Shown piece after piece: positions 47,039-55,660 of a DNA stretch of 56,735 nt. The translations under genes and the position numbers were made by a program. Position 1 is the first letter of the stretch, and each line of letters begins with the position of its first letter. This stretch comes from CAYYMH01 sp964472785 (lineage in GTDB: Bacteria > Zhuqueibacterota > Zhuqueibacteria > Thermofontimicrobiales > Thermofontimicrobiaceae). The stretch spans positions 1 to 56,735 of the forward strand of contig CAYYMH010000024.1 in the NCBI GenBank assembly GCA_964472785.1, written 5' to 3'. Under the pieces are notes generated by a model. It worked only from the letters and a program-made list of their open reading frames with translations. It was not told the DNA's origin and searched no databases.

Positions 47039-49507
47039 TTATTGCATCAAAATCATTTTTTTGGTTAAAGATGAATTTTCGATTTGAAGCTGGTAAAAAT
47101 ATACGCCTGAGGAAACGCGGTTCCCTAAATTGTTCCTCGCGTCCCAGGATACCTGGTAGCGACCGCCGACCTGGACTTTGTTTACCAATAATTTTATTTC
47201 TCTGCCTGTAACGTCAAAAATTTTCAACTTTACCGAATGCGATGAACCGACGGGTAAATCGTACGAGATTGTGGTTGCCGGATTAAACGGATTCGGATAA
47301 TTATTGTGTAATACAAATTTTTCAACATTGGGTTTCTGATTTTTGGCAATTTGAATTCTTGTCGGCACTGAAGCGGATAACTGCTCGATTTTATCGAGAT
47401 ATAGCGTCCCTTCAGCAATAGCACTGGCTTTGAAGCCGATCCCTCTGAAGTAAGCCTCTGTAATATCGAACTCCCCGACGCCGGGATTATCGTTTCCCCA
47501 TGGTGAGAAAATTTTTTGTGTCAAATCGATCCGAACATTGCGCCAATTTTCCCAATCCAAGACCTTTGGTTGAGAAGCATACCAGCCAGTGGGGTCCTCG
47601 AACAGAAATTTTATGATGCCATCACCAGCATCTCCAAAAATATTTGTTGAAAAAATTGCATCCGCTTTCAATTGGAGTGAATCTTCGGAACGACTGAAAA
47701 TGATGGCGATTGAATCAGAAGCATTTTCAAAATGATAAATCAGTTGAGCGGATTTTTCCCCCTGTGAAAAAATTTGGTCGTTCAGTTTTAAACTATCTTG
47801 CTCACTGGAGGAGATCAAGTCCCAGCCCGACGGAATTGAACCGGATTGTTCAAAATCTTCAATCGGAAAGATGTTTAAATTTTTCGAACAGGTGCGAAAA
47901 TCCCAGTGAAAATGATCGTCCATGCCATTCCCCTGCAAATCACGAATGACATTGACTAACGTTAACCGGTAGCCCATGTCAGACTTCATGGGTTGCTGGG
48001 GAATAATGCTGATATGTCCCAAACCGCCTTCTGCGAAGTAATTTGCTGCAACAGAAATCCGACGGCTGATGTCGCTCATTAGCAAAATATTTGAGCCGGC
48101 GATTGTGGTTGGATCGAGCTTTTTGTTAAATGTTACCCTTAAAATATCATTGATGAAAATTCCGGTGTCATTGTTTGTCGGATAAAAATCGATGACCATC
48201 GGTTGTGCTGTATCCATCTGCGCGGTGTGGAATGACAATTCAAAGCTGTCACCTTCCTGACCGTCTCCGTTGCCGTCCAGCGAGAATCCGAACTGATCCA
48301 TGGCTGTCGGCAAAATTTCCAATTGATACGCCTGGTCAAATTCAAAGCGCGTGCCCGGAGTAAAAATTAACTGTCGGCTGATGTTTTTCCACTGAAATTT
48401 TCCCTCGACATTCGGAACCAAACTTAACGAATTCAAAACCGAGGATTTCAACATCGGGCGACTGAAATTGATGGTCACAGTGCTAAATACGGAAAAATCG
48501 GTGGTATTATTTTCCGGAATTGTTGAAACCACGGTCGGCGGTACATTTTCGAACAATTGCATGTCAGGTGCCTTGGTGGCTGTTGCAGTCTGAATATTGA
48601 GTGACAGTGTATCCGGCACCAAATCTTCTCGCTGAAAAATAAGTTCCGCGCTTCCAGCGGGAAAGCCTTCGAAAAAATACATGCCATTTTTGACTTCGGG
48701 CACATACGGAAAACCTGACCAGCTCAAATCTTCTTCAGTAATGCCGATGTTTTGCGAGTCCGTGATGTAGGTCATTTCAGTGTTGTCGTTTTTCAACGTG
48801 ACCTGAACATCACTGTATTTTTCGCCGTCCAGTTCTTCGACCACACCCGAAATATACGTTGTTTCCCGACGCGGCACGCTGTAATATTCTAAAAAAGAAT
48901 GTAGGAGTGCGTAGGCTTCCAATTTTAAATAACCTAATGAGTTCAGGCGATGAATTTCCGGGATGTAATCCCAAAATGACGCTTCGCTCAGCACGCCGGG
49001 CATGAGCAGGTCGTTGAGTACGCCGAGGTTGAACGGTGGATTGTAAAACGACCAATCACCCCGAACCGATTTCCCTGTGGTGTCTAAATAGCGATAGAGA
49101 TAATCAACCATAATATGGCACATCACATCCGCTTCGCCGGGCCATTTTGGTTCACCACTGGGAAGTTCGGTGTACAGCATGAGCGAAAAATTGGCGCTTC
49201 CCTGAAAAGCATTATGATGAATCGACTGGAAAAAGTCCACATTATTACTATTGGCAATATATTCGCGTTCAGAAAGGCTCACGGCCGTCGCAGAGTCCTG
49301 ACGCGTCAGAATAACCCAGGCACCGTAGCTTTCCAGATACTGTTTCAAATATTGGGCAATCGGAAGATTAATCCGGGTTTCATACGGTTTGTCATGCGGA
49401 TAATTGCCATGGCCGGGATCGAGGCAAAATTTGAGTCCGGATAAATTAGACTGCGCTGATACAAAAGTTGACAGGCAAATAAAAATAATGATAAGCAAGC
49501 GTTTCAT
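47039..49507 (-). CDS. Secreted N-acetylmuramoyl-L-alanine amidase with sorting domain (copy 2)
   Basis: This 822-residue protein has the same domain order as the product of 43453-45981. A signal peptide is followed by an Amidase_3 domain (CLDPGHGNYPHDKPYETR, QSIHHNAF, VLSEASFWD). Then come two Big_5-like Ig domains (VSTIPENNTTDFSVFSTVTI; DFYPTNNDTGIFINDIL), a carbohydrate-binding-like region and a C-terminal sorting domain (HNNYPNPFNPATTISYDLP). Catalytic ligands are kept. Sequence divergence from copy 1 is large, so the duplication is old. Its start is 2 bp from the stop of the TolB-like gene upstream, so translation is coupled. Confidence 0.9.
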   Translation of the reverse strand: MKRLLIIIFICLSTFVSAQSNLSGLKFCLDPGHGNYPHDKPYETRINLPIAQYLKQYLESYGAWVILTRQDSATAVSLSEREYIANSNNVDFFQSIHHNAFQGSANFSLMLYTELPSGEPKWPGEADVMCHIMVDYLYRYLDTTGKSVRGDWSFYNPPFNLGVLNDLLMPGVLSEASFWDYIPEIHRLNSLGYLKLEAYALLHSFLEYYSVPRRETTYISGVVEELDGEKYSDVQVTLKNDNTEMTYITDSQNIGITEEDLSWSGFPYVPEVKNGMYFFEGFPAGSAELIFQREDLVPDTLSLNIQTATATKAPDMQLFENVPPTVVSTIPENNTTDFSVFSTVTINFSRPMLKSSVLNSLSLVPNVEGKFQWKNISRQLIFTPGTRFEFDQAYQLEILPTAMDQFGFSLDGNGDGQEGDSFELSFHTAQMDTAQPMVIDFYPTNNDTGIFINDILRVTFNKKLDPTTIAGSNILLMSDISRRISVAANYFAEGGLGHISIIPQQPMKSDMGYRLTLVNVIRDLQGNGMDDHFHWDFRTCSKNLNIFPIEDFEQSGSIPSGWDLISSSEQDSLKLNDQIFSQGEKSAQLIYHFENASDSIAIIFSRSEDSLQLKADAIFSTNIFGDAGDGIIKFLFEDPTGWYASQPKVLDWENWRNVRIDLTQKIFSPWGNDNPGVGEFDITEAYFRGIGFKASAIAEGTLYLDKIEQLSASVPTRIQIAKNQKPNVEKFVLHNNYPNPFNPATTISYDLPVGSSHSVKLKIFDVTGREIKLLVNKVQVGGRYQVSWDARNNLGNRVSSGVYFYQLQIENSSLTKKMILMQ

Positions 49508-49509
49508 TG

Positions 49510-50445
49510 TTACTCCGTTTTGAGGAAAATAATGAGAATTTTACCGTTGCTGTCGCAGGCGATTTTGTGACCATCGGGCGACCAGTCAGGATTCATTTCG
49601 AATTCATTTTCGGTGTCGGTGAGTTTTATTTTGTGAGATCCATTCTTGTCACATACCATAATGTCTGATGATGTTATTTGATGACCATCATCTTTGGGAG
49701 TGGCATAAACGATAAAATCACCATTGGGAGACCACGACGGCATTTCACCATCGGCGATAAAAATGGCTTCCTGTTTTTTTCCTGTTTTGTAAATTTTGCC
49801 ACCGGATTTTTGATACAAAATTTCATTGCCGTCAGGAGAAAATGATACGTGAAATGTTTGCCCTGTTAGAGCTTCGAGCAAAACCGGAGACTGATTCGCT
49901 TTTTTGGTGTAAACACCCGAATGCGAAAACAGGGCAATATCTTCTTTTTTACTCACCTTTGAGAGCTTTTCGAGTCTTTTATCCTTGATAATAATTGACC
50001 GAAAATCACCATCTTCCATAAAGCCAACTTCGTGATCCGAAATCCACTTTGGTGTGGATAAATCCTGTGTGTAATCAATCACCGTTGTTACTTTTTTGGT
50101 TAAAATATCAACATGCTTGATCGTCGTAATTTTCCGTTTATCCTTGAACACGTTGGCACGGAAAGCTATTTTTCGGCTGTCCGGTGACCAGTCAAAACCC
50201 CATCCGCAACCGTTTTGTTCAATCAGTTTGGACCAGGTGCTATCGCCCGTATCGTATAGCCAGATTGAACCGTAGCTAATGCCGGCGGCAGCGATGTATT
50301 GGCCGTTGGGCGACCATTTAGGTGCAATCAGGTAATGATTTTTGTCACTGATCGTTTGTTGATCGACAACTTTGATAGTCGTCTTGGCAGATAGAATTTG
50401 AGCGAATATCGCCAAGCCCACTACAAAAAAGAAACGTTTATACAT
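49510..50445 (-). CDS. TolB-like beta-propeller protein (copy 2)
   Basis: This 311-residue protein has a signal peptide (about 1-20) and TolB-like repeats: WSPNGQYIAAAG, WSPDSRKIAFR, FSPDGNEILYQ, WSPNGDFIVYA and WSPDGHKIACDS. It is the first gene of the four-gene run (propeller, amidase, propeller, amidase). GGAGG lies nine bases upstream of the ATG, and a good promoter sits at 50502-50530. It is a paralogue of the product of 46059-47018. The shared function is unknown. Confidence 0.82.
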   Translation of the reverse strand: MYKRFFFVVGLAIFAQILSAKTTIKVVDQQTISDKNHYLIAPKWSPNGQYIAAAGISYGSIWLYDTGDSTWSKLIEQNGCGWGFDWSPDSRKIAFRANVFKDKRKITTIKHVDILTKKVTTVIDYTQDLSTPKWISDHEVGFMEDGDFRSIIIKDKRLEKLSKVSKKEDIALFSHSGVYTKKANQSPVLLEALTGQTFHVSFSPDGNEILYQKSGGKIYKTGKKQEAIFIADGEMPSWSPNGDFIVYATPKDDGHQITSSDIMVCDKNGSHKIKLTDTENEFEMNPDWSPDGHKIACDSNGKILIIFLKTE

Positions 50446-50501
50446 AAGTTTATCCTCCGGGGAAATAAAAAGGGGCTGAAGTTATTATCATTTACAAAAG
50501 A

Positions 50502-50530
50502 AATATAATTAATTCGTCCATAAAAATCAA
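50502..50530 (-). promoter_or_regulatory. Promoter of the propeller-amidase operon
   Basis: On the minus strand TTGATT and TATATT are separated by exactly 17 bp, about 57 bp upstream of the first propeller gene. It is the only good promoter that I see for the four-gene run. Confidence 0.55.
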
Positions 50531-50593
50531 GTGTTAACGGAATTTTCTTAAGCGCCTAATTAACAGGGACACACTTTAAATATTTGGGGATAA

Positions 50594-51538
50594 TCAAAAA
50601 ATACCCAGCGATTTTAGTAAAAAGATACCGAAGGAAATAGTAACAACCGAGCCCAATGTTGACATGACAATGATATTTCCTGCCAAATCCGCATTGCAGT
50701 TCATCGCCTTTGCCATGATAAAGCTGGCAATGGCAGTTGGCGTTGCAAATAAAATGTACATTACCCCCAGATCAACACCCTGATATCCAAGTTTGTAAGC
50801 TATGAATGTTAAAATTATTGGAATGAAGATAATTTTAATCACCGTCGCGATAAGGGCTAATCTTGAGTCCTTTTTGATTGTACTGAAATTAAGTGAGCCG
50901 CCGATACCCAGTAGTGCCAGCGGCAATGTCATGGCAGCTAAATAATTAATCGATTTGTTCAAAAACAGCGGTATATTAATTTTCAAAAAGGATACCGGTA
51001 TAGCAACACATACCGCCAATATGAGTGGGTTGGTGATTATTTTGATAGCGGTTTTGGCAATACCAATTTCACGCTCTTTATTTACAGGAACGGTTAATGC
51101 AATAACTGCCAACAGATTATAAAATGGCATCACAAAGGCGAGAAAAATGGACGCTTTGCTCAATCCTTCACTGCCGAACATGTTAAATATGATAGCAAAT
51201 CCGACAATCGCATAATTGCTCCGAATGCTTCCCTGAATAAATGCGCCCCGATCTCTACCATTATTCGTCACAAAGGTTGAGAGCAACCAGGTTAGAATAA
51301 AAAATATCGTCATGCCGACATAAATAAAAACAATCTGTCTTAATTGAAAAGTTTCGGTTAAATTTGCGGTAGATAATTCCTTAAAAACTAATGCCGGCAT
51401 GCTAAAATTAAACACGATATTCGATGATGTGCTGATAAAATTATCATTCACCTGTCCGGTCAGTCTGAGAACGATTCCCAGCATGATAATGAGAAATACC
51501 GGAGAAACGACGTTTAAAGCAAAGATTAAATTATCCAT
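50594..51538 (-). CDS. AEC-family transporter (auxin efflux carrier type)
   Basis: This 314-residue protein has about ten membrane helices in two halves, with the AEC family marks PVFLIIMLGIVLR at the N-terminus and PLALLGIGGSLNF in the middle. Bacterial members export or import malate, malonate and other organic acids. The substrate cannot be told. It is monocistronic and is the last clear chromosomal gene before the cassette-like region. Confidence 0.88.
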   Translation of the reverse strand: MDNLIFALNVVSPVFLIIMLGIVLRLTGQVNDNFISTSSNIVFNFSMPALVFKELSTANLTETFQLRQIVFIYVGMTIFFILTWLLSTFVTNNGRDRGAFIQGSIRSNYAIVGFAIIFNMFGSEGLSKASIFLAFVMPFYNLLAVIALTVPVNKEREIGIAKTAIKIITNPLILAVCVAIPVSFLKINIPLFLNKSINYLAAMTLPLALLGIGGSLNFSTIKKDSRLALIATVIKIIFIPIILTFIAYKLGYQGVDLGVMYILFATPTAIASFIMAKAMNCNADLAGNIIVMSTLGSVVTISFGIFLLKSLGIF

Positions 51539-51792
51539 AATGATTGTTTTCTGAATTAGCCAATTTAGGAGACAATTTCATTTCTTTAATTCATTTAGCG
51601 GATGTGTTATCTTTTTATCGTTGTGTCGATGACTAATAAACCGCGTCATTAAACAAATGGAATGTAACTTACTGTGGTTTAAATATCAAGGAAAATTTTG
51701 GAGGGGGAGTTGAATTGAAACGTTCAGGTAAGGTTTTAATCGGCTATGAGATTTTCAAGTCATTTATTAATTGTGCATGATCAACAGTCTCT
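51539..51792. other. Boundary region between AEC gene and cassette-like region
   Basis: About 250 bp without a gene. I find no match to the unit ends (GTTACCGCC or GTTGTGTGC), so the far end of the array is not a recognisable att site. Confidence 0.4.
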
Positions 51793-52233
51793 TCATTTTT
51801 TCTCTCTGCCGCGATAGCAAGATCCTGCAAGTCCTCCTGTTACTGCTCCAGTTGTGTCAGTGTCATCTCCCAAGTTTACTGCTTTTAAAACAGCGTCTTT
51901 GTAATTGTCAGTTGTCAATAAACACCAAACACTAGCTTCAAGCGTATGTAAAACATAACCGTTACTATAAATTTGTTCTTCGGGAACATTGTTTATATCG
52001 TTTTTAAGTAATCTGTCAAACAATGCAATTTCCTTAGGATTGATTGAAAGACTTCTCAAGTGATTGGGTACTTCTGATTGTATGTTTCTGTAAACTTCAA
52101 ATTTGCCCTTTCCTTCAAAAATATGTTTTGCAAATTCGAGATAATAGAAGCAGGCTATTACAGAACGAATGTGTTTGTGAGTAATTGAAGAAACTTGTTT
52201 TGTGATATTGTAGCGCTCATTGGTTGGTTTAAC
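51793..52233 (-). pseudogene. Truncated ADP-ribosylglycohydrolase gene at the array junction
   Basis: On the minus strand an open frame runs from the array junction (GTT at 52231-52233) to a stop at 51793. It encodes about 146 residues of the C-terminal half of an ADP-ribosylglycohydrolase, with ERYNITKQVSSITHKHIRS, NGYVLHTLEASVWCLLT and the metal-binding NLGDDTDTTGAVTGGLAG. Homology starts at the very codon where the structured site ends, and the frame is stopped inside the site upstream. The N-terminal half, with the other metal ligands, is missing, and the last approximately 35 residues are replaced by SCYRGREKK. The gene is broken at both ends and should be inactive. Confidence 0.85.
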
Positions 52234-52352
52234 GGTTTATGGTATGGTGTCGTGCGGGATTACGAGGCGAAAATATCAGGTTACACAGGCTTTTTTTACG
52301 AGCCACAAACCTTCGAAAACCTCTGAAACACGCATGCACGATACCATGTGTT
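52231..52352 (-). other. attC-like structured site 1 (after the beta-helix unit)
   Basis: This approximately 122-bp imperfect palindrome is bounded by AAC (52231-52233) and GTT (52350-52352). The main stem pairs 52244-52255 with 52336-52347 (12 pairs, one G-T wobble). The spacers between stem and GTT/AAC boxes are unequal, 10 and 2 bases. In cassette orientation the right box is GTTAAAC, a perfect GTTRRRY core, and the left box is GGCGGTAAC. The left box is the exact complement of the start of the same unit, GTTACCGCC at 54245-54253. This box logic is that of integron attC sites. Confidence 0.75.
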
Positions 52353-52384
52353 ACCGCCTGTGCTTTCATATTTTTCCTCTTATT

Positions 52385-54121
52385 TTAATCTGCTATTATT
52401 GCTTTTCCTACATAAATAACTTTTTTTTCTTCTGTTAAACGAATTATATATAATCCAGCAGGCAAGTTATCACGGTATAGTTTAGTTGTGTTTCCTGACA
52501 TATTACTTATCTGCATTACTGACTGACCAAGTATATTATAAATATTCAAGTTAGTGTTTTGAAATTTCGTTTTTGTTTGAATAGTTGTTGTATTTGAAAA
52601 AGGATTAGGAAAAATTGCTATCTCATCGATATTATCTATGTTATTATCTATCATTATTAACCCCGTCGAGTGTCCTGATTCGATACAGCCAATATCAATT
52701 CTTAATGGATTACCTTGAATACGAGGATTTCCAATAAAGTCAAATTCGCCAACAGGAATTCCTGTTGTGTCGGGGGTTCCTGAATTTACACAAGGACTAG
52801 TATATAAAAGCTGGTAATCTTCATTGTTAACATCAACAAATTCAGGGTGTTGTACTGTTGAATTTAAATCTTGTTGGTAGGTATTCTGATAATCGGCAAA
52901 TTCAGACATACTATAAACATTTATGGTTGCCGTACCCCATTTTATATCGATCAATGTATCTGTTAGTGTTTGATACCATGCATTATAGTCCAGCGTAAGT
53001 GAATCAAGGTCTGAATACCTTAATACATAAAGTCCTGCAGATGAAGCTTCGTAAAAAACATTATTCATAATGTAAAAATCACTTGTCTCTGCATCAATTT
53101 GAAAAAAATTAAGATGTCTTCCACGTTTATCAGGTCTTTGTGCGTGAGCCCAGGTATTACCTGCGTAAAGACAAGTATTATTTAGAAAATAGATATCTTG
53201 TGTTAAAGAACCTACTGGACGATTCCAATATTCAAATGACCACTCAGCATTATATATTAGATTGTTTCTGTAAATAATGTTTGTTTGAATTGCCGTGTTT
53301 CCTTCATTTTGATTTGTCAATGCAGCATCATAGATTTCCCATAACTTACACTGCTCCACTAAATTATTCGAAGCATTACCCCAAAATTCAATTCCATTGC
53401 CATAACGCACCCAACCATAAGTAGGGTGATAATTTGCTCCTCCCCCAATATAAGATATATCACAAGAACGAATTATAATATTATCTGTATTTCCTCCTCC
53501 AACACCATGCCCACCACCATACTTTAACGCAAGATTTTCATAAATGATATAAGACTTATTCTCCTGATGAATAATATTGTACGCTAAAGCACATTCAATA
53601 TCATTATATATTGAAGCAGGATTTGAATTGCTGAATAAGTGTAATTTTTTATTGAGCGTATCATACCAGTAATCACCTTGTTGTAGCAATTCTGACTCAG
53701 ACCATTTTTTAACTCCAAATGAACTTTCATTATCAAAAATAATATTCCCTGCATCAAGAGGTATTGCAAATACAGTTGACCAGATATTGCCTCCAATATT
53801 TTCCCAATATGTAGTTTCGGTTATATTCCATGAACCCATAATTACAGGTTTGTCGCCTGAACTATATGCCCCATAGTAGATGTACCCATTTATGTTTCCA
53901 CTTTGAGGATTAAGTTGACCGCGCCAAATATCATTTCTATTAAACAAAATTGAGTCACTTGGTACAAAGGAATAATTGTTTACCTTATCCAAAGTTTCCC
54001 ATGGAGATGTTGGTGATGTTCCAGTATTTGAATCACTACCATCGTTTGAAACATAGTAGGTTGTTGCTTGTAAATTGAGACAAGCAATAAAAACGCAAAT
54101 TGTAAAAAGATAATATCTCAT
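52385..54121 (-). CDS. Secreted right-handed beta-helix protein with T9SS sorting domain (cassette gene)
   Basis: This 578-residue protein has a signal peptide (about 1-19) and a start typical of secreted parallel beta-helix proteins (YYVSNDGSDSNTGTSPTSPW). A long beta-helix body follows (for example NIIIRSCDISYIGGG and NIIYRNNLIYNAEWSFEYW). The C-terminal type A sorting domain (IAIFPNPFSNTTTIQ to GLYIIRLTEEKKV) is in the Bacteroidota style. It is probably a surface polysaccharide-binding or lyase-like protein. It is AT-richer than the chromosome, and its sorting signal differs from the host amidases' YPNPFN type. It lies between two attC-like sites. Confidence 0.85.
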   Translation of the reverse strand: MRYYLFTICVFIACLNLQATTYYVSNDGSDSNTGTSPTSPWETLDKVNNYSFVPSDSILFNRNDIWRGQLNPQSGNINGYIYYGAYSSGDKPVIMGSWNITETTYWENIGGNIWSTVFAIPLDAGNIIFDNESSFGVKKWSESELLQQGDYWYDTLNKKLHLFSNSNPASIYNDIECALAYNIIHQENKSYIIYENLALKYGGGHGVGGGNTDNIIIRSCDISYIGGGANYHPTYGWVRYGNGIEFWGNASNNLVEQCKLWEIYDAALTNQNEGNTAIQTNIIYRNNLIYNAEWSFEYWNRPVGSLTQDIYFLNNTCLYAGNTWAHAQRPDKRGRHLNFFQIDAETSDFYIMNNVFYEASSAGLYVLRYSDLDSLTLDYNAWYQTLTDTLIDIKWGTATINVYSMSEFADYQNTYQQDLNSTVQHPEFVDVNNEDYQLLYTSPCVNSGTPDTTGIPVGEFDFIGNPRIQGNPLRIDIGCIESGHSTGLIMIDNNIDNIDEIAIFPNPFSNTTTIQTKTKFQNTNLNIYNILGQSVMQISNMSGNTTKLYRDNLPAGLYIIRLTEEKKVIYVGKAIIAD

Positions 54122-54250
54122 TTTAATTATTTTAAAATTTTCTAACCCTATGGCGTATTCATATTACGTCAAGTTTTTTGTGGATAATGAACTCCACGTA
54201 TGTTCATTTTTCGTATTATCATGTTGCACTGTCTTTTTAGCATTGGCGGT

Positions 54251-54374
54251 AACGTTTGCGAGTATATGACGTTTTTTCTCTGCCGAATAAGCCGAGCGTA
54301 GCGAAGGCAGGCAGAGAAAAAATGTGGCGAAGCCCAAGTGAGGCGATAGCCGAACGCCGCATATACTCGCTGTT
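54251..54374 (-). other. attC-like structured site 2 (after the flavodiiron unit)
   Basis: This approximately 124-bp palindromic site is bounded by AAC (54251-54253) and GTT (54372-54374). GCGAGTATATG (54258-54268) pairs perfectly with 54360-54370. Two more pairs follow beyond a single unpaired A at 54269. Spacers next to the boxes are 4 and 1 bases. Inside, a perfect 13-bp stem joins 54272-54284 and 54310-54322. Unequal spacers and an extrahelical base are hallmarks of attC hairpins. In cassette orientation the left box is GCACACAAC and the right box GTTACCGCC. Confidence 0.8.
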
Positions 54375-54413
54375 GTGTGCTGTGTCGCGCGTTCTTAATG
54401 CCCCAAATAATAT
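54372..54413 (+). repeat. Terminal inverted repeat of the flavodiiron unit, 3' side
   Basis: GTTGTGTGC-TG-TGTCGCGCG is followed by a 19-bp segment (TTAATGCCCCAAATAATAT, 54395-54413). Both parts recur in inverted orientation at 55661-55712. The repeat ends three bases before the stop of the flavodiiron gene. Confidence 0.9.
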
Positions 54414-54416
54414 TAC

Positions 54417-55604
54417 TCAATTTTGTAGTAATTTTTTACCAAAATCAATACACTGCACTATACTCTCGTCATTTGGATTCCAAAGACACTTTATTCCATC
54501 ATTTATTATTTCAAAATCAGCCTTTTTTAACCATTCAGTAATTTTATTTACTGATTCTCCACTCCAACCATAAGACCCAAATGCTACAGCCTTTTTACCT
54601 TTAAATCTTAAACCCTCAATTTCTTCCAAAATACCTGCTGTACCACTTGTAATTCCTTTACCGATGGTGGGAGAACCCACAAGAATAATTTTTGATTTGA
54701 ATATCTCGGTAATTATATCATTCTTATCTGATTTTGCTATATTAAATAATTTTACTGTTACGCTTTTATTTTCTATTTTAATTCCTTGAGCAATAGCCTC
54801 GGCCATTCTCTTAGTGCCATCCCACATAGTATCATATAGAATTGTTATTTGATTTTCTGCATATGCTTTTGCCCAAGCAATATACTTTTCAACAATTTGT
54901 GTTGGATCTTTTCTCCAAATCACTCCATGACTGGTAGCAATAATATCAATAGGTAATTTCAAGGAAAGAACTTCATTGATTTTTTTTTCAACAAGCGAAC
55001 TAAATGGCGTTAAAATATTGGCATAATATTTAATACATTCATTAAACAATTCAGATTGATCAACAAGGTCGTTGAAAAGAAATTCCGTAGCGTAATGTTG
55101 ACCAAAAGCATCATTGCTGAATAAAATATTATCTCCAGTTAAATAGCATGCCATACTATCAGGCCAATGAAGCATTTTCATTTCTACAAAAACAAGTTTC
55201 TTTCCATTGCCAAGTTCAAGTGAGTCGCCAGTTTTAACAGTTTTGAAATTCCAATTTTGGTGATAATGTCCTGTAAGTGATTTGACACCATTTTCAGTAC
55301 AATAAATTGGCGTATTTGGAATTTTATTCATAAGTTCAGGCAATGCACCGCTGTGGTCGATTTCAGCATGGTTTGCAATAATAAAATCAATTTTCTTTAA
55401 ATCAATTTCGTTTTGAAGATTGTCAACAAACTCTTTTGCAAAAGGTTTCCATACAGTATCAATAAGAATTGTCTTTTCTTCTCTTATCAAATAGGAATTA
55501 TACGACGAACCCTTATGAGTGGAATATTCATTTCCATGAAATTTTTGCAATTCCCAATCAACTTTACCTACCCAGTCAACATTGTTTTTAATTTTTGTTT
55601 TCAT
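54417..55604 (-). CDS. fprA: Flavodiiron protein, O2/NO reductase (cassette gene)
   Basis: This 395-residue protein has the two-domain flavodiiron layout. The N-terminal metallo-beta-lactamase-like domain has the diiron ligands in NHAEIDHSGALPEL and further His and Asp residues (WPDSMACYL, SNDAFGQHYATE). The C-terminal flavodoxin domain has the FMN loop LYDTMWDGTKRMAEA and GSPTIGKGITSG. It would reduce O2 or NO to protect an anaerobe, with electrons from rubredoxin or a similar donor. AAGGAG precedes the ATG, and a promoter lies at 55632-55659. The gene is the first unit after the recombinase and is framed by long inverted repeats. Confidence 0.94.
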   Translation of the reverse strand: MKTKIKNNVDWVGKVDWELQKFHGNEYSTHKGSSYNSYLIREEKTILIDTVWKPFAKEFVDNLQNEIDLKKIDFIIANHAEIDHSGALPELMNKIPNTPIYCTENGVKSLTGHYHQNWNFKTVKTGDSLELGNGKKLVFVEMKMLHWPDSMACYLTGDNILFSNDAFGQHYATEFLFNDLVDQSELFNECIKYYANILTPFSSLVEKKINEVLSLKLPIDIIATSHGVIWRKDPTQIVEKYIAWAKAYAENQITILYDTMWDGTKRMAEAIAQGIKIENKSVTVKLFNIAKSDKNDIITEIFKSKIILVGSPTIGKGITSGTAGILEEIEGLRFKGKKAVAFGSYGWSGESVNKITEWLKKADFEIINDGIKCLWNPNDESIVQCIDFGKKLLQN

Positions 55605-55631
55605 AAAAGCACTCCTTATATTTTAGTTTTT

Positions 55632-55659
55632 AGTATATCTTGAAATATGTATTTCTCAA
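55632..55659 (-). promoter_or_regulatory. Unit-borne promoter of the flavodiiron gene
   Basis: On the minus strand TTGAGA and TATACT are separated by 16 bp, each one base from consensus, about 28 bp before the ATG. The promoter lies inside the unit's inverted repeats, so the gene would carry its own promoter when moved. Confidence 0.5.
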
Positions 55660-55660
55660 A

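Noticed and set aside
46059..50445. TolB-like genes as the Tol-Pal component TolB
   Set aside because: The TolB N-terminal domain and the pal, tolA, tolQ and tolR neighbours are absent. Only the propeller is shared.
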